Source: an uncultured Ruminococcus sp.
GTDB lineage: Bacteria; Bacillota; Clostridia; Oscillospirales; Acutalibacteraceae
Assembly: GCA_905233755.1 (NCBI GenBank)
Contig: CAJODM010000007.1
Coordinates: forward strand, 1-62,663
DNA: 62,663 bases
Reading direction: 5' to 3'
Shown: in pieces, positions 7,756 through 16,941 of the stretch
How positions within the stretch are numbered: the stretch's first letter is position 1
Layout of the letters: every line of letters starts with the position of its first letter
Program-made: the position numbers and the translations under genes
The notes under the pieces: model-generated
Database searches by the model: none
Seen by the model: only the letters and a program-made list of their open reading frames with translations
Told to the model about the DNA's origin: nothing

Positions 7756-9849
7756 ATGAAAATCAAACTGCTTTCTGTCATCCTTACCGTTCTGATGATC
7801 GCGATGCTGGCGATCCCGTCTGTCATCACAACGTCGGCAGAGTCGACCGCGATCCTGCTCGGCGATGCGGACGGCGACGACGATATCTCGATCTCCGACG
7901 CGACGGTCATCCAGCGGTATCTGGCGCGCTATGTCACGCTGACGGACGATCAGCTGACGGCCGCCGACGCCGACAGCGACGGCACCGTCGATATCAGCGA
8001 TGCAACGATGATCCAGCGGTGGCTTGCTAAACTCGACACCGACAACGCCATCGGCAAGGTCATCGGCAGCACCGACAGCACTGATGAGACCGACGAATCC
8101 GAGGTCACCGGCGACGAGTGGAAGGAGAACACCGGCGTCATCACCCTGTCGGATGACGGCATCACAGTCACCGGCAGCGGCATCACCGTCGTCGACAACG
8201 TGGTCTTCATCACCGAGGGCGGCGACTGGGAGGTCGTCGGCGAGTGCAGCGACGGCATGATCTATGTCAATACCGGCGAGGAGAAGGACATCAACGATAA
8301 GGTGAAGCTGCGCCTCTCGGGTATGACGCTGACGAACACAAGCGGGCCCGCGATCTACTTTGACCGCTGCAAGAAGGCATTCATCACCATCGAGAGCGAC
8401 ACCGAGAACACCGTCAGCGACGGCACAAGCTACGCATCGGCTGTCGAATACACGGTCGACGGTGAGACCTACTCGGTCGACTGCTCTGAAGCCAAGGCAG
8501 CCATCCACAGCGATGACTCGCTGGAGATCAAGGGCAAGGGGACGCTCACCGTCACGGGCAGCTACAAGCACGGCATCTGCAGCGATGACGATATCCTGAT
8601 CGAGAACGGCGTGATCGGCGTCACCTCGGTGAAGGATGCGTTCCACGCAAACGACGATATCACCATCGACGGCAAGAACGTCGAGATCACCATCAACTCC
8701 TCGTCCGACGGGTTTGACTCGGAGGGCACGCTGAACCTGACCCTGCTCAAGAGCGCCGATATCCGCGCCGCCGGCAAGGGCATCAAGGCGGACGGCGATA
8801 TCACCATCACCGACGGCACCTATACCGTCGATACCGATGATGACTGTGTCAACGGCAACGCGGCGGTCACCATCCTCGGCGGGACGCTGACCCTATGCTC
8901 TGACGATGAGGGTATCACGGCGGTCACCGACCTTACGATCGAGAACGCGACCGTCACCGTCGACTGTGAGGGCAAGGGTATCAAGACCGACGAGAACCTT
9001 GTTATCAACAGCGGCACCTTCGACATCGACTCGACCGACGACTGTGTCCACTCGAACGCGAACATCACTATCAACGGCGGGACGTTCACGCTGACGTCGG
9101 GCGACGACGGCGTTCATGCCGATACCGCGCTGACGATCGAGGACGGCATCATCGACGTCACAAAATCCTATGAGGGCATCGAGGGCAACGACGTCATCAT
9201 CAACGGCGGCACCGTCTCGGTGGTCGCCTCGGACGACGGCATCAACGCTGCGGGCGGCAACGACCAGAGCTCGATGAACGGCAGACAGGGCCAGAACCAG
9301 TTCCGGCCCGGCAGCGCGTCGAACAACGCTATCACCGTCAACGACGGATATATCTATGTCATCGCCGACGGCGACGGCATCGACTCGAACGGCGCGCTGA
9401 ACTTTGGCGGCGGCACCGTTATCGTCCAGGGCCCCGCGAGCGGCGGCAACAGTCCCATCGACGCTGACGGCACGGTCGGCTTTGGCGGCGGCACCGTCAT
9501 CGCGCTTGCCTCCTCGAGTGCCATGTGGGAGGACCTCAACGGCAAGATCGGCAACGCCGTCTATACCACCTCGGCAGGCTCGGTCAGCAAGGGTAAGACC
9601 GTATGCGTGACCGACAGCGAGGGCAACGTGCTCTCGGCGCTCACCTCACAGCTGTCGGGCAACATCGGGATCGTCTACTATACCGACCGCACCTCATCGC
9701 TCGGCTCTGTCAGGTTCGTCACCGGCGGCACCTACTCCGGCTCGCTCGACAGCTTTGGCTACGGCGAGGGCGGGACCGTCAGCGGCGGCAGCTCCACCTC
9801 CCCCTCCTCCGGCTCTCAGCCGGGCAGGCAGCCGGGCGGCGGCTTCTGA
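7756..9849 (+). CDS. secreted dockerin protein with Cthe_2159-like carbohydrate-binding beta-helix
   Basis: 697 residues. A signal peptide (1-28, cleaved near TTSA-ES) is followed by a type I dockerin: two Ca-binding repeats, GDADGDDDISISDATVIQRY (about 35-55) and a second ending DISDATMIQRWL. The rest (about 110-600) consists of short repeated strands (DITI..G, LTIENA, NITINGGTFT) typical of a right-handed beta-helix and of the DUF4353/Cthe_2159 family, founded on a Clostridium thermocellum protein reported to bind cellulose and polygalacturonate. The C-terminus is Gly/Ser/Pro-rich. I infer a carbohydrate-binding component docked to a cohesin elsewhere in the genome; no cohesin is in this window. 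The dockerin is at the N-terminus, less common than C-terminal. Catalysis cannot be excluded. Confidence 0.85.
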   Translation: MKIKLLSVILTVLMIAMLAIPSVITTSAESTAILLGDADGDDDISISDATVIQRYLARYVTLTDDQLTAADADSDGTVDISDATMIQRWLAKLDTDNAIGKVIGSTDSTDETDESEVTGDEWKENTGVITLSDDGITVTGSGITVVDNVVFITEGGDWEVVGECSDGMIYVNTGEEKDINDKVKLRLSGMTLTNTSGPAIYFDRCKKAFITIESDTENTVSDGTSYASAVEYTVDGETYSVDCSEAKAAIHSDDSLEIKGKGTLTVTGSYKHGICSDDDILIENGVIGVTSVKDAFHANDDITIDGKNVEITINSSSDGFDSEGTLNLTLLKSADIRAAGKGIKADGDITITDGTYTVDTDDDCVNGNAAVTILGGTLTLCSDDEGITAVTDLTIENATVTVDCEGKGIKTDENLVINSGTFDIDSTDDCVHSNANITINGGTFTLTSGDDGVHADTALTIEDGIIDVTKSYEGIEGNDVIINGGTVSVVASDDGINAAGGNDQSSMNGRQGQNQFRPGSASNNAITVNDGYIYVIADGDGIDSNGALNFGGGTVIVQGPASGGNSPIDADGTVGFGGGTVIALASSSAMWEDLNGKIGNAVYTTSAGSVSKGKTVCVTDSEGNVLSALTSQLSGNIGIVYYTDRTSSLGSVRFVTGGTYSGSLDSFGYGEGGTVSGGSSTSPSSGSQPGRQPGGGF

Positions 9850-9917
9850 TCCATCCGATCAAGATTCTGCAGAGCGGCGACACTACTGACCGGGGAGCCG
9901 CTTTGTGTGAATATCTC

Positions 9918-9957
9918 AAAACAGACCTTCGGGTATCTTACCCGAAGGTCTGTTTGA
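9918..9957. terminator. bidirectional terminator between the dockerin gene and proC
   Basis: A perfect 17-bp stem, AAACAGACCTTCGGGTA (9918-9934) with its complement (9938-9954), around a three-base loop. T runs occur on both strands. Confidence 0.9.
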
Positions 9958-9973
9958 TGTTCTGATACAGTGT

Positions 9974-10780
9974 TCAGTTTTCGGCACTCAGTTCCCGATT
10001 GCGCCGATAGGCGGCGGCGACGGCGCGCGATACGATCTGCTCCATGTCGTCCTGTTCGAGCGATCTGACGCCCTCGATGGTACTGCCGCCGGGGGAGCAT
10101 ACGCGGTCGATCAGCATATCGGGCGGCTCGCTGCTGTCCTGCAGCAGGCGTCCGGCGCCGATGACGGTCTGTGCCGCCAGTTGCAGCGAGGTCGCCTCGT
10201 CGATACCGGCGTCCACCCCACCCTTGGCCAGCGCGCGGATGAACATATACACGAACGCGGGGCCGCATCCCGAAACAGATGTCCCGGCATCCATCAGTCG
10301 CTCAGTCAGCAACGTCAGCGTGCCGCTGTAGCGCATCGTGTCCAGGAACAGCGTAAGCTGTTCGCCGCTTATGTCCGGCGTGGTACAGTAGAGGATCTCG
10401 CCCTCGCCGACCGAAACAGGGGTGTTGGGCATGATGCGAATCACGGGATAGTCGCCGCCGGCGTATGACCGGATCGCATCGGTCGTCAGCCCTGCCGCCA
10501 TGCTCACGAGCACAGGAACATCGTCGCGATCCGCCAGCACCTCGGCGATCTCCTGCAGCAGCGCGCGCATCATCTGGGGCTTTACGCCGAGGAAAAGATA
10601 CCGCGACGACATCGCGACCTGCCGTACCGAGCCGGATGCAGCGCCGATCTCCATAGCAAGGTCGCGCGCCTTTTGCTCGGTGCGGTTCGAGAGGATGATG
10701 CTGTCGGTCGCGCGGCGCGCAGCGCGGGCGAGCGCAGACCCCATGTTGCCGGTTCCGATAAATCCGAAAAGATAGCTCAT
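9974..10780 (-). CDS. proC: pyrroline-5-carboxylate reductase ProC
   Basis: Last step of proline synthesis, NAD(P)H-dependent reduction of 1-pyrroline-5-carboxylate. 268 residues with the N-terminal Rossmann motif GFIGTGNMGSA and the C-terminal CSPGGSTIEGV signature. I chose ATG 10780 rather than an in-frame ATG 33 bases upstream because the nucleotide-binding strand then starts at once and AGGTGA, which overlaps the proA stop, gives a ribosome site. Third gene of the proBAC operon, 4 bases after proA. Confidence 0.95.
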   Translation of the reverse strand: MSYLFGFIGTGNMGSALARAARRATDSIILSNRTEQKARDLAMEIGAASGSVRQVAMSSRYLFLGVKPQMMRALLQEIAEVLADRDDVPVLVSMAAGLTTDAIRSYAGGDYPVIRIMPNTPVSVGEGEILYCTTPDISGEQLTLFLDTMRYSGTLTLLTERLMDAGTSVSGCGPAFVYMFIRALAKGGVDAGIDEATSLQLAAQTVIGAGRLLQDSSEPPDMLIDRVCSPGGSTIEGVRSLEQDDMEQIVSRAVAAAYRRNRELSAEN

Positions 10781-10784
10781 CCGA

Positions 10785-12032
10785 TCACCTGATATTTCCC
10801 TGTCCGCGGACAATATACTGATAGGTACACAGCTCCGTCAGCCCCATCGGGCCGCGGGCATGGAGCTTCTGGGTCGAGATGCCCATCTCGCACCCGAGCC
10901 CGAACTCGCCGCCGTCGGTGAAGCGGGTCGAGGCGTTCACATAGACCGCCGCGCTGTCCACCGCCCGCGTAAACCGCGCAGCCGCACTGTCGTTGTCGGT
11001 CACGATCGCCTCGCTGTGGCCGGTGGAATGGTGGTTGATGTGGGCGATCGCCTGATCAACACCATCCACCACCTTCACCGCCATGATATAGTCGAGAAAC
11101 TCGGTATCAAAGTCATCCGCTCCCGCACGCGTGCCGTCGATCACAGCAGCCGCGCGCGCATCGAGCCGCAGCTCGACGGGATGCTCAAGGCGCTCCTCGA
11201 CCAGCCGCGCGTGCAGCATCGGCAGAAATCGCCCGGCGATCGGCGCATCGACCAAGAGCACCTCTGCCGCATTACAGACCGAGGGGCGCGAGGTCTTGGC
11301 GTTCTCAACGATCCTCAGCGCCATAGAAAGGTCCGCGTCGCGGTCGACATAGACATGACAGATGCCGGTGCCGGTCTGGATACACGGCACGGTGGCGTTT
11401 GCGACACAGGCGGCGATCAGCCCCTTGCCCCCGCGGGGGATCAGCAGATCGACATAGCCGGTCGCGGTCATCAGCTCGTTCGCGCTCGCGCGGGTGGTGT
11501 CCTCTACAAGGAGCACTATATCCCGTGACAGCCCCACCATTGCCAGTCCGTCGCCGATCGCGTCCACGATGGCGCGGGCAGAGCGGTGGGCTTCTTTGCC
11601 GCAGCGCAGGATACACACGTTGCCGCTCTTGAGGCACAGCGCAGCGGCGTCCGAGGTGACGTTGGGACGGCTCTCATAGATGATCGCCACCACTCCCAGC
11701 GGCACGGCGGTCTTCTCGATCAAAAGCCCATCCGCGCGCTGTGTGCGGCTGAGCACACGCCCCACAGGGGACTCGAGCGAAGCGACCTCCCGCACGCCCT
11801 GTGCCATGCCTTCGATACGCTCTCTCGACAGCGACAGCCGGTCGATCATCACCTCGCTGATGCTGCCGCGCGCGGCGGCGACATCCAGCGCGTTCGCCGA
11901 GAGGATATCGTCGGTGTGCGCCAAAAGGCAGTCCGCAACCGCATACAGTGCGTCAGTCAGCGTCGATGCTTCTATATATCGCAGCGCGTCCTTGGCGGTG
12001 CGAGCGCGCGCGAGCAGCTCTGCTGTTGTCAT
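10785..12032 (-). CDS. proA: gamma-glutamyl phosphate reductase ProA
   Basis: Reduces gamma-glutamyl phosphate to glutamate semialdehyde with NADPH. The 415-residue aldehyde-dehydrogenase-fold protein has the cofactor segment NVCILRCGKEAHRS and the catalytic Cys in RPSVCNAAEVLLVD, and the length is standard. ATG at 12032 overlaps the proB stop by four bases (ATGA), which indicates translational coupling. Cytoplasmic. Confidence 0.96.
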   Translation of the reverse strand: MTTAELLARARTAKDALRYIEASTLTDALYAVADCLLAHTDDILSANALDVAAARGSISEVMIDRLSLSRERIEGMAQGVREVASLESPVGRVLSRTQRADGLLIEKTAVPLGVVAIIYESRPNVTSDAAALCLKSGNVCILRCGKEAHRSARAIVDAIGDGLAMVGLSRDIVLLVEDTTRASANELMTATGYVDLLIPRGGKGLIAACVANATVPCIQTGTGICHVYVDRDADLSMALRIVENAKTSRPSVCNAAEVLLVDAPIAGRFLPMLHARLVEERLEHPVELRLDARAAAVIDGTRAGADDFDTEFLDYIMAVKVVDGVDQAIAHINHHSTGHSEAIVTDNDSAAARFTRAVDSAAVYVNASTRFTDGGEFGLGCEMGISTQKLHARGPMGLTELCTYQYIVRGQGNIR

Positions 12033-12799
12033 ACTTTCACTCCTTTGAAGAGGGTGAACACGCCCTGCCCCTCGAGGATATCGTAGAGGACGGACGGGTT
12101 CCTGCCGCCGGCGACGACCATGTCGATGCCGCGGGCGGTGACGTGCTTTGCGGCCTTGACCTTGGTCACCATGCCGCCGGTGCCCAGATGCGAGCTGCGG
12201 TCGCCCGCGAGCGCCTCGATCTCGGGCGTGATCTCCTCGATCACGCTCAGCCGGACCGCGTCCTTGTCGCGGTGGGGGTCGGCGGTGAAAAACCCGTCGA
12301 TATCCGACAGGATGATCAGCAGTTCGGCGTTCACCGCCTCGGCGATGATCGCGCCGAGGGTATCGTTGTCGCCGATGACGATCTCGTCGGTGGTGACGGT
12401 ATCGTTCTCGTTCACGATCGGGATGACCCCGAGCTCGAGCAGACGGAACAGCGTGTTCTTCAGGTTCTTGCCATAGTCCTCGATGGCGACGAACGCGCCG
12501 GTCATGAGGATCTGCGCCACCGTATGATTATACTCGCCGAACAGCTTATCATAGGTGTACATCAGCTCGCTCTGACCGATGGCGGCGGCCGCCTGCAGCG
12601 TCGAGATATCCGTGGGACGGGACTTCATCCCCAGCTTTCCCAACCCCATGCCGATGGCGCCGGAGCTGACGAGCACGATCTCGTGCCCCGTGTTCTTCAG
12701 ATCGGAGATGACTTTGCAGATCTCCTCCACACGCTTGATGTTCAACAGCCCCGTGGGATGCGCCAAAGTCGAGGTGCCGAGCTTTATCACAATACGCAT
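12029..12799 (-). CDS. proB: glutamate 5-kinase ProB (without PUA domain)
   Basis: Phosphorylates glutamate at the gamma carboxyl, the committed and usually feedback-inhibited step. 256 residues of amino-acid-kinase fold: RIVIKLGTSTL at the start, VLVSSGAIGMG, NENDTVTTDEI and GTGGMVTKVKAA. The C-terminal PUA domain of the longer enzymes (about 370 residues) is absent, as in the short Gram-positive forms. First gene of proBAC, with its own promoter and an AGGGAGG ribosome site. Confidence 0.95.
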   Translation of the reverse strand: MRIVIKLGTSTLAHPTGLLNIKRVEEICKVISDLKNTGHEIVLVSSGAIGMGLGKLGMKSRPTDISTLQAAAAIGQSELMYTYDKLFGEYNHTVAQILMTGAFVAIEDYGKNLKNTLFRLLELGVIPIVNENDTVTTDEIVIGDNDTLGAIIAEAVNAELLIILSDIDGFFTADPHRDKDAVRLSVIEEITPEIEALAGDRSSHLGTGGMVTKVKAAKHVTARGIDMVVAGGRNPSVLYDILEGQGVFTLFKGVKV

Positions 12800-12826
12800 A
12801 TCGTTCCTCCCTTATTTCCTACCGAT

Positions 12827-12855
12827 ATCATACCACGTCTTGTGCCCCGCGTCAA
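12827..12855 (-). promoter_or_regulatory. promoter of proBAC
   Basis: Minus-strand TTGACG (12855-12850), 17-base spacer, TATGAT (12832-12827), 28 bases before the proB ATG. The short leader leaves no room for a T-box. Confidence 0.75.
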
Positions 12856-12949
12856 TCGGATCGATGCTGCCATCCGTATCGGCGCATCAAAAATAATCCT
12901 CTGCCGGTATCTCTATCGTTATGAAGCCACTTAAATCACAGGACTCCCC

Positions 12950-12978
12950 TTGACTTTTCAGTAACGGTAATATAGTAT
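12950..12978 (+). promoter_or_regulatory. promoter of the lipoprotein gene
   Basis: TTGACT (12950-12955) and TAGTAT (12973-12978) with a 17-base spacer. An overlapping TATAGT at 12971 is an alternative -10. Confidence 0.5.
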
Positions 12979-13002
12979 AGAGGCAGCAAGGAGGCGATTA
13001 TC

Positions 13003-13557
13003 ATGAAGAGATCCATCCTGATCCTGCTGGCGGCGATCCTGATCGCCTTGATGGCAGCGGGATGCAAGACAAGTCCGCAGAGCGAACCCGCCGAAACCAC
13101 GGAAACCGAAGCCGCTCTCACAAACGGCGATGAGATCGTGCGCGCGTTCTTCGCACGCAACAGCAATAAGTTCCCTGAGAGCGATGATGCCTACCGCACC
13201 TACTACGGCGGCATCTATCTCGATGAAGACAACCGCTATATCATCCTGCTGACAGACACGAGCCGGATGGACGAGTATGAGCCGGTCGCCGACAACGTCG
13301 GATACCAGCCGTGCAGCTATTCCTACGCCGAGCTGACCGACGCGATGGATCGGGATACGGAGAAGCTCCGCACCCTCAGCGCCGACGGCGATACGACCGC
13401 CGCAGACTTTCACGGCATGGCGCTCAACGATAAGGACAACACCGTCACGGTGCTCTGCACCGATCTCAACGACGAGAAGATCGCATGGTACAAGGAGAAC
13501 ATCTCGGAGGAGGCGTTCCTCCGTTTTCAGAGCGCCGACCCGCCTGTTGATCTGTGA
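13003..13557 (+). CDS. lipoprotein of unknown function
   Basis: 184 residues with a lipoprotein signal: MKRS, a hydrophobic stretch and the lipobox LMAAGC, so Cys22 is lipidated and the protein sits on the outer membrane leaflet. A short Glu/Thr-rich linker precedes an alpha/beta domain. Small phrases such as NRYIILLTD and VTVLCTDLNDEKIAWYKENI repeat a strand-helix pattern, but I do not recognise a family. AAGGAGG lies before the ATG, and it is flanked by its own promoter and terminator, so it is probably monocistronic. Confidence 0.8.
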   Translation: MKRSILILLAAILIALMAAGCKTSPQSEPAETTETEAALTNGDEIVRAFFARNSNKFPESDDAYRTYYGGIYLDEDNRYIILLTDTSRMDEYEPVADNVGYQPCSYSYAELTDAMDRDTEKLRTLSADGDTTAADFHGMALNDKDNTVTVLCTDLNDEKIAWYKENISEEAFLRFQSADPPVDL

Positions 13558-13577
13558 TGATGAGAAAGACGATATCT

Positions 13578-13610
13578 CTCCGGCTTGTAGGAAGCCGGAG
13601 GGATATTTTT
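13578..13610 (+). terminator. terminator of the lipoprotein gene
   Basis: CTCCGGCTT (13578) pairs with AAGCCGGAG (13592) around a five-base loop and is followed by GGATATTTTT. Confidence 0.85.
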
Positions 13611-13619
13611 GTGCCGCGC

Positions 13620-13648
13620 TTGACATCTCTGCCGCGCGGGCGCATAAT
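13620..13648 (+). promoter_or_regulatory. promoter of the M16C peptidase gene
   Basis: TTGACA (13620-13625), 17-base spacer, CATAAT (13643-13648), 38 bases before the ATG. Confidence 0.7.
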
Positions 13649-13685
13649 GATACACGAAACTGCAAAGGTTATAGGATGGTGAAGT

Positions 13686-16493
13686 ATGATGAAATATACG
13701 ATCGGTCAGACGCTCTGCGGCTTTATCGTCGAGCAAAAGCGGCATATCAGGGAGATCGGCGGAGATCTCTACATCCTGCGGCACGAGAGAAGCGGCGCAA
13801 AGCTCTGCTATATCGACTGTGATGATCGCAACATGACCTACTCGGTCACCTTTCCGACCCCGTCGCACGACTCGACAGGCGTGTTCCACATCCTCGAGCA
13901 CAGCGTGCTGTGCGGATCCGAGAAGTATCCGGTGGACGATCCGTTCGTCGAGCTGATGAAGGGCTCGCTGTACACCTTTCTCAACGCGATGACCTTCCCC
14001 GACAAGACCATGTATCCGGTATCGAGCCAGAACGAGCGCGACCTGATGAACCTGATGTCGGTATATACCGATGCGGTGTTCCGCCCGCTGATCTACCGCG
14101 ATGAGCTTGCCTTCCGCCAGGAGGGATGGCATATCGAAACGGACGAGAACGGCCGACCGTACTATCAGGGCGTGGTGTATAACGAGATGAAGGGCGCGCT
14201 GTCCGACCCCGAGGATATCCTGTACACGGCAGTGTTTCGTGAGAGCTACGAGCCGTGCCAGTACACCACCGTATCGGGCGGACATCCGGATGATATCGTG
14301 TCGCTGACGTATGACGAATTTGTCGCGACACACCGCAGATACTACCACCCATCGAACGCCCACTTCTACCTGTACGGAAAGCTGGATCTCGAGGAGAAGC
14401 TCGCGTTCCTCGACCGCGAATACCTCTCTTCGGTCGATGCGATCGCCCCCACCGTCGAGCCGCCGGTAACGGTGCGAAAGCAGACCGAGGTGCGCCGTGT
14501 GACCTATACCGCCCACGAAGTGAAGAAGGGCGAGGACTATATCGCGCTGACCTATCCTATCGGATATATGCCCGACATGAAGACCATGCTGTCGCTGAAC
14601 ATCCTCGGCAGCATCCTCACCTCCTCGAACTACTCGCCGCTGAAGAAGCGGCTGCTCGACAAGAAGCTCGCCGTGGAGGTGGACTGTGCCGTCATCGAGG
14701 ATCTCTGCTATCCGCTGCTGTCGATCAAGCTGCAGAACGCCGACAGCAACAAGCTCGATGAGATTTGCTCCGAGATCGACGACTGTCTGCGCGCGCTTGT
14801 GCGCGACGGCATCGAGCGCGACGTGGTGCGCTCGCACCTGTGCACCGCCGAGTTCACTCTGCGCGAGGGCGCGGGGATGGGACTGTCCAAAGGGCTGATC
14901 TACAACATCCAGATCATGGCAAGCTGGCTGTACGATAAGGAGCCGTGGCTGTATCTTGAGTATGAGTCCGCGCTCGACGAGTTGAAAAAAGAATCGGAGA
15001 ACGGGCTGTTCGAGCGGCTCATCGACACCTATATGCTGGACAACGCCTATGCGAACACCGTCGTGATGACCCCCTGCATCGAGGAGAGCAAGTACCGCAC
15101 CCCCGATACGCTGCCCGATGGCTATACCGCCGCGCGCACCACCGACGAGAGCACCATCCCCCACCTGTACCTTGACGACATCGACAAGGACGTGGTGCCG
15201 TACCATAACGAGCTCGTCGACTTTGACGGGCATAGGGTGCTGTTCCATCCCATCAAGACCGACGGCATCGTCTATCTCAACCTGCTGTTCGATATCGGGC
15301 ATGCCGACGATGACGAGCTGTTCTCGCTATCGCTGCTTATCCAGCTCCTGTCAAACCTGCCGACCGAGCACTACAGCGGCAAGGAGCTGCAGACGCGCCT
15401 GGGGCTGTACACCGGCTCGCTGACGATGGGACACGCCGTGTCCGATACCCACAGCGGGGTATGGTCGGTCGCCGCCCTCCGGCTCAAGGCACTCGAGAAG
15501 AACTTTGGGGACGCCGTCGCGCTGACCGAAGAGATCCTCTGCCATACCGACCTGTCGGACAAATCACTCGTGCGCGATATCATCAGCCAGACCTACAACG
15601 ACCTGACGCTCTCGCTCATCAATAACGCAAGCCAGATCGCCAAGTCGCGCGCCGCCGCCGGCACCTCGACCGCCGACGCGATCAACGACAAGATGAGCGG
15701 GATCGCGCTGTATCGGCGGATGCGGGAGCTGTACGATCATCTCGACGAGCGGCTCGACGATACCATCGCCGAGATGGGCAAGGTATATGAGAAGTTCATC
15801 CGACAGGGGAGCGCTATGATGAGCATCGCCTGTGACAGAGAGACCTTCGACACGCTGCAGCGGGATGTGCTGACCCGTCCTGTCGTCACATCGCTCGCGC
15901 CGGCGACGACCCCGCTGCTGCACGGGAATATCGCGCTGAAGACGCCCAGCGACATTGTCTTCAACGGGTACTCCGCCGATCTGTCGGACATTGGGCTGGA
16001 CCTCGGCGCGATGCAGGCGGGCAAGAAGATCCTCTCGCTCGAGTACCTGTGGGACGTGATCCGGGTGCAAAACGGCGCCTACGGATGCGGCACCGCGCCC
16101 ACCCGCCACCGCCGGCTCGACTTCTGGTCGTATCGCGACCCCCAGATCCGCTCGACTCTCTCCTGTTTTCGCGGCGCTGCCGCGTTCCTGCAGACGCTGT
16201 CGCTGTCGCGGCGGCAGCTCGAGGACTATATCATCGGCTGCATCCGCACCCTCGACAGCCCCGTCACCCCGTATCAGGAGGCGCTGCTGGCCGATCTGAG
16301 CTTTCTGTCGGGAAAGACCGTCGAACAGCAGCAGCAGGAGCGCGACGAGCTGCTCGCCGTCACGCTTGACGACCTGCACACCTTCGGCGATGCGATCGCC
16401 GGGAGGATGGCAGACGGCGCCTACTGTACCGTGGGCAACGCCGATCTCATCGAGAGCTGCCGCGAGCTGTACGATGAGATCATCATAATGTAA
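13686..16493 (+). CDS. M16C-family zinc metalloprotease (presequence-protease-like)
   Basis: 935 residues, close to the length of mitochondrial PreP and bacterial M16C peptidases, which degrade unstructured peptides in a closed chamber. The inverted zinc motif HILEH is at 68-72, followed by SVLCGSEKYPVDDPF and FLNAMTFPDKTMYPVSSQN, both diagnostic of M16C. A second, inactive M16-like half and the M16C-associated helical linker follow. No signal peptide, so probably cytoplasmic peptide turnover. Two tandem ATGs occur at 13686 and 13689, with AGGATGG upstream. It stands alone between its promoter and a weak hairpin. Confidence 0.93.
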   Translation: MMKYTIGQTLCGFIVEQKRHIREIGGDLYILRHERSGAKLCYIDCDDRNMTYSVTFPTPSHDSTGVFHILEHSVLCGSEKYPVDDPFVELMKGSLYTFLNAMTFPDKTMYPVSSQNERDLMNLMSVYTDAVFRPLIYRDELAFRQEGWHIETDENGRPYYQGVVYNEMKGALSDPEDILYTAVFRESYEPCQYTTVSGGHPDDIVSLTYDEFVATHRRYYHPSNAHFYLYGKLDLEEKLAFLDREYLSSVDAIAPTVEPPVTVRKQTEVRRVTYTAHEVKKGEDYIALTYPIGYMPDMKTMLSLNILGSILTSSNYSPLKKRLLDKKLAVEVDCAVIEDLCYPLLSIKLQNADSNKLDEICSEIDDCLRALVRDGIERDVVRSHLCTAEFTLREGAGMGLSKGLIYNIQIMASWLYDKEPWLYLEYESALDELKKESENGLFERLIDTYMLDNAYANTVVMTPCIEESKYRTPDTLPDGYTAARTTDESTIPHLYLDDIDKDVVPYHNELVDFDGHRVLFHPIKTDGIVYLNLLFDIGHADDDELFSLSLLIQLLSNLPTEHYSGKELQTRLGLYTGSLTMGHAVSDTHSGVWSVAALRLKALEKNFGDAVALTEEILCHTDLSDKSLVRDIISQTYNDLTLSLINNASQIAKSRAAAGTSTADAINDKMSGIALYRRMRELYDHLDERLDDTIAEMGKVYEKFIRQGSAMMSIACDRETFDTLQRDVLTRPVVTSLAPATTPLLHGNIALKTPSDIVFNGYSADLSDIGLDLGAMQAGKKILSLEYLWDVIRVQNGAYGCGTAPTRHRRLDFWSYRDPQIRSTLSCFRGAAAFLQTLSLSRRQLEDYIIGCIRTLDSPVTPYQEALLADLSFLSGKTVEQQQQERDELLAVTLDDLHTFGDAIAGRMADGAYCTVGNADLIESCRELYDEIIIM

Positions 16494-16499
16494 CAGCGA

Positions 16500-16533
16500 C
16501 AAACCCCTGTATCTTGGGATAGAGGGGCTTTGT
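16500..16533 (+). terminator. weak terminator of the M16C peptidase gene
   Basis: A short stem of CCCCT (16504) with AGGGG (16523), followed by CTTTG. The T tract is poor. Confidence 0.4.
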
Positions 16534-16626
16534 GCCGCACGATCTTGTTATCAAATTGTAAAAACCTGTAATTCTTTTGAAATTGCATTTGGGCGGGCTA
16601 TCCTGTATAATGTGGATAATCGAATA

Positions 16627-16824
16627 GGCATACGGTTTGAGACGCTGTGAAGTGAATCAACGAAGAGGGAATCCGGTTCGAATCCGGAGCAGCCGCCACT
16701 ACTGTATCTGCACCCCGTATCGGGGCGGAGGGGATCGCCATTGGGTAAGCATCCGATGCAATATCTGAGAAGGCCCCCTCGGGTGCACCGCACCCCCACA
16801 AGCCAAGGAGACCTGCCGTATGCC
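16627..16824 (+). promoter_or_regulatory. cobalamin (AdoCbl-type) riboswitch
   Basis: The aptamer is closed by P1, GGCATACGG (16627-16635) with CCGTATGCC (16816-16824). Conserved cobalamin elements appear in order: GAGGGAA, the CCGG hairpin, AGCCGCCACTACTGTA, GCCATTGGG, GAGAAGG, and the B12 box AGCCAAGGAGACCTGCC (16801-16817). It lies in the leader of the surface-protein/ECF-transporter operon. With the downstream terminator it predicts repression when cobalamin is plentiful, which assigns corrinoids as the substrate of that operon. Confidence 0.93.
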
Positions 16825-16888
16825 GTATCACAGAACTTTGGCGAGAAGCGCTCTGTACCGGTGTGCTCTCGCAGTATGCCATGACAGA

Positions 16889-16916
16889 ACGCGCTCTCTG
16901 ACAGAGGGCGCTTTTT
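16889..16916 (+). terminator. riboswitch expression-platform terminator
   Basis: GCGCTCTCTG (16891) pairs with the GGGCGC side (to 16911), then TTTTT. An upstream AGCGCTCTGT (about 16848) can pair with the same ACAGAGGGCGCT strand and could act as the competing helix. The position between aptamer and first start codon supports transcriptional control. Confidence 0.75.
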
Positions 16917-16941
16917 CTCTGCCGATGAAAGGGGTATAATG

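Noticed and set aside
13527..15302. 591-codon open frame antisense to the M16C peptidase
   Set aside because: GC-rich codon bias leaves the opposite strand open; the translation is His/Arg/Val-rich with no domain, while the plus-strand gene has complete motifs.
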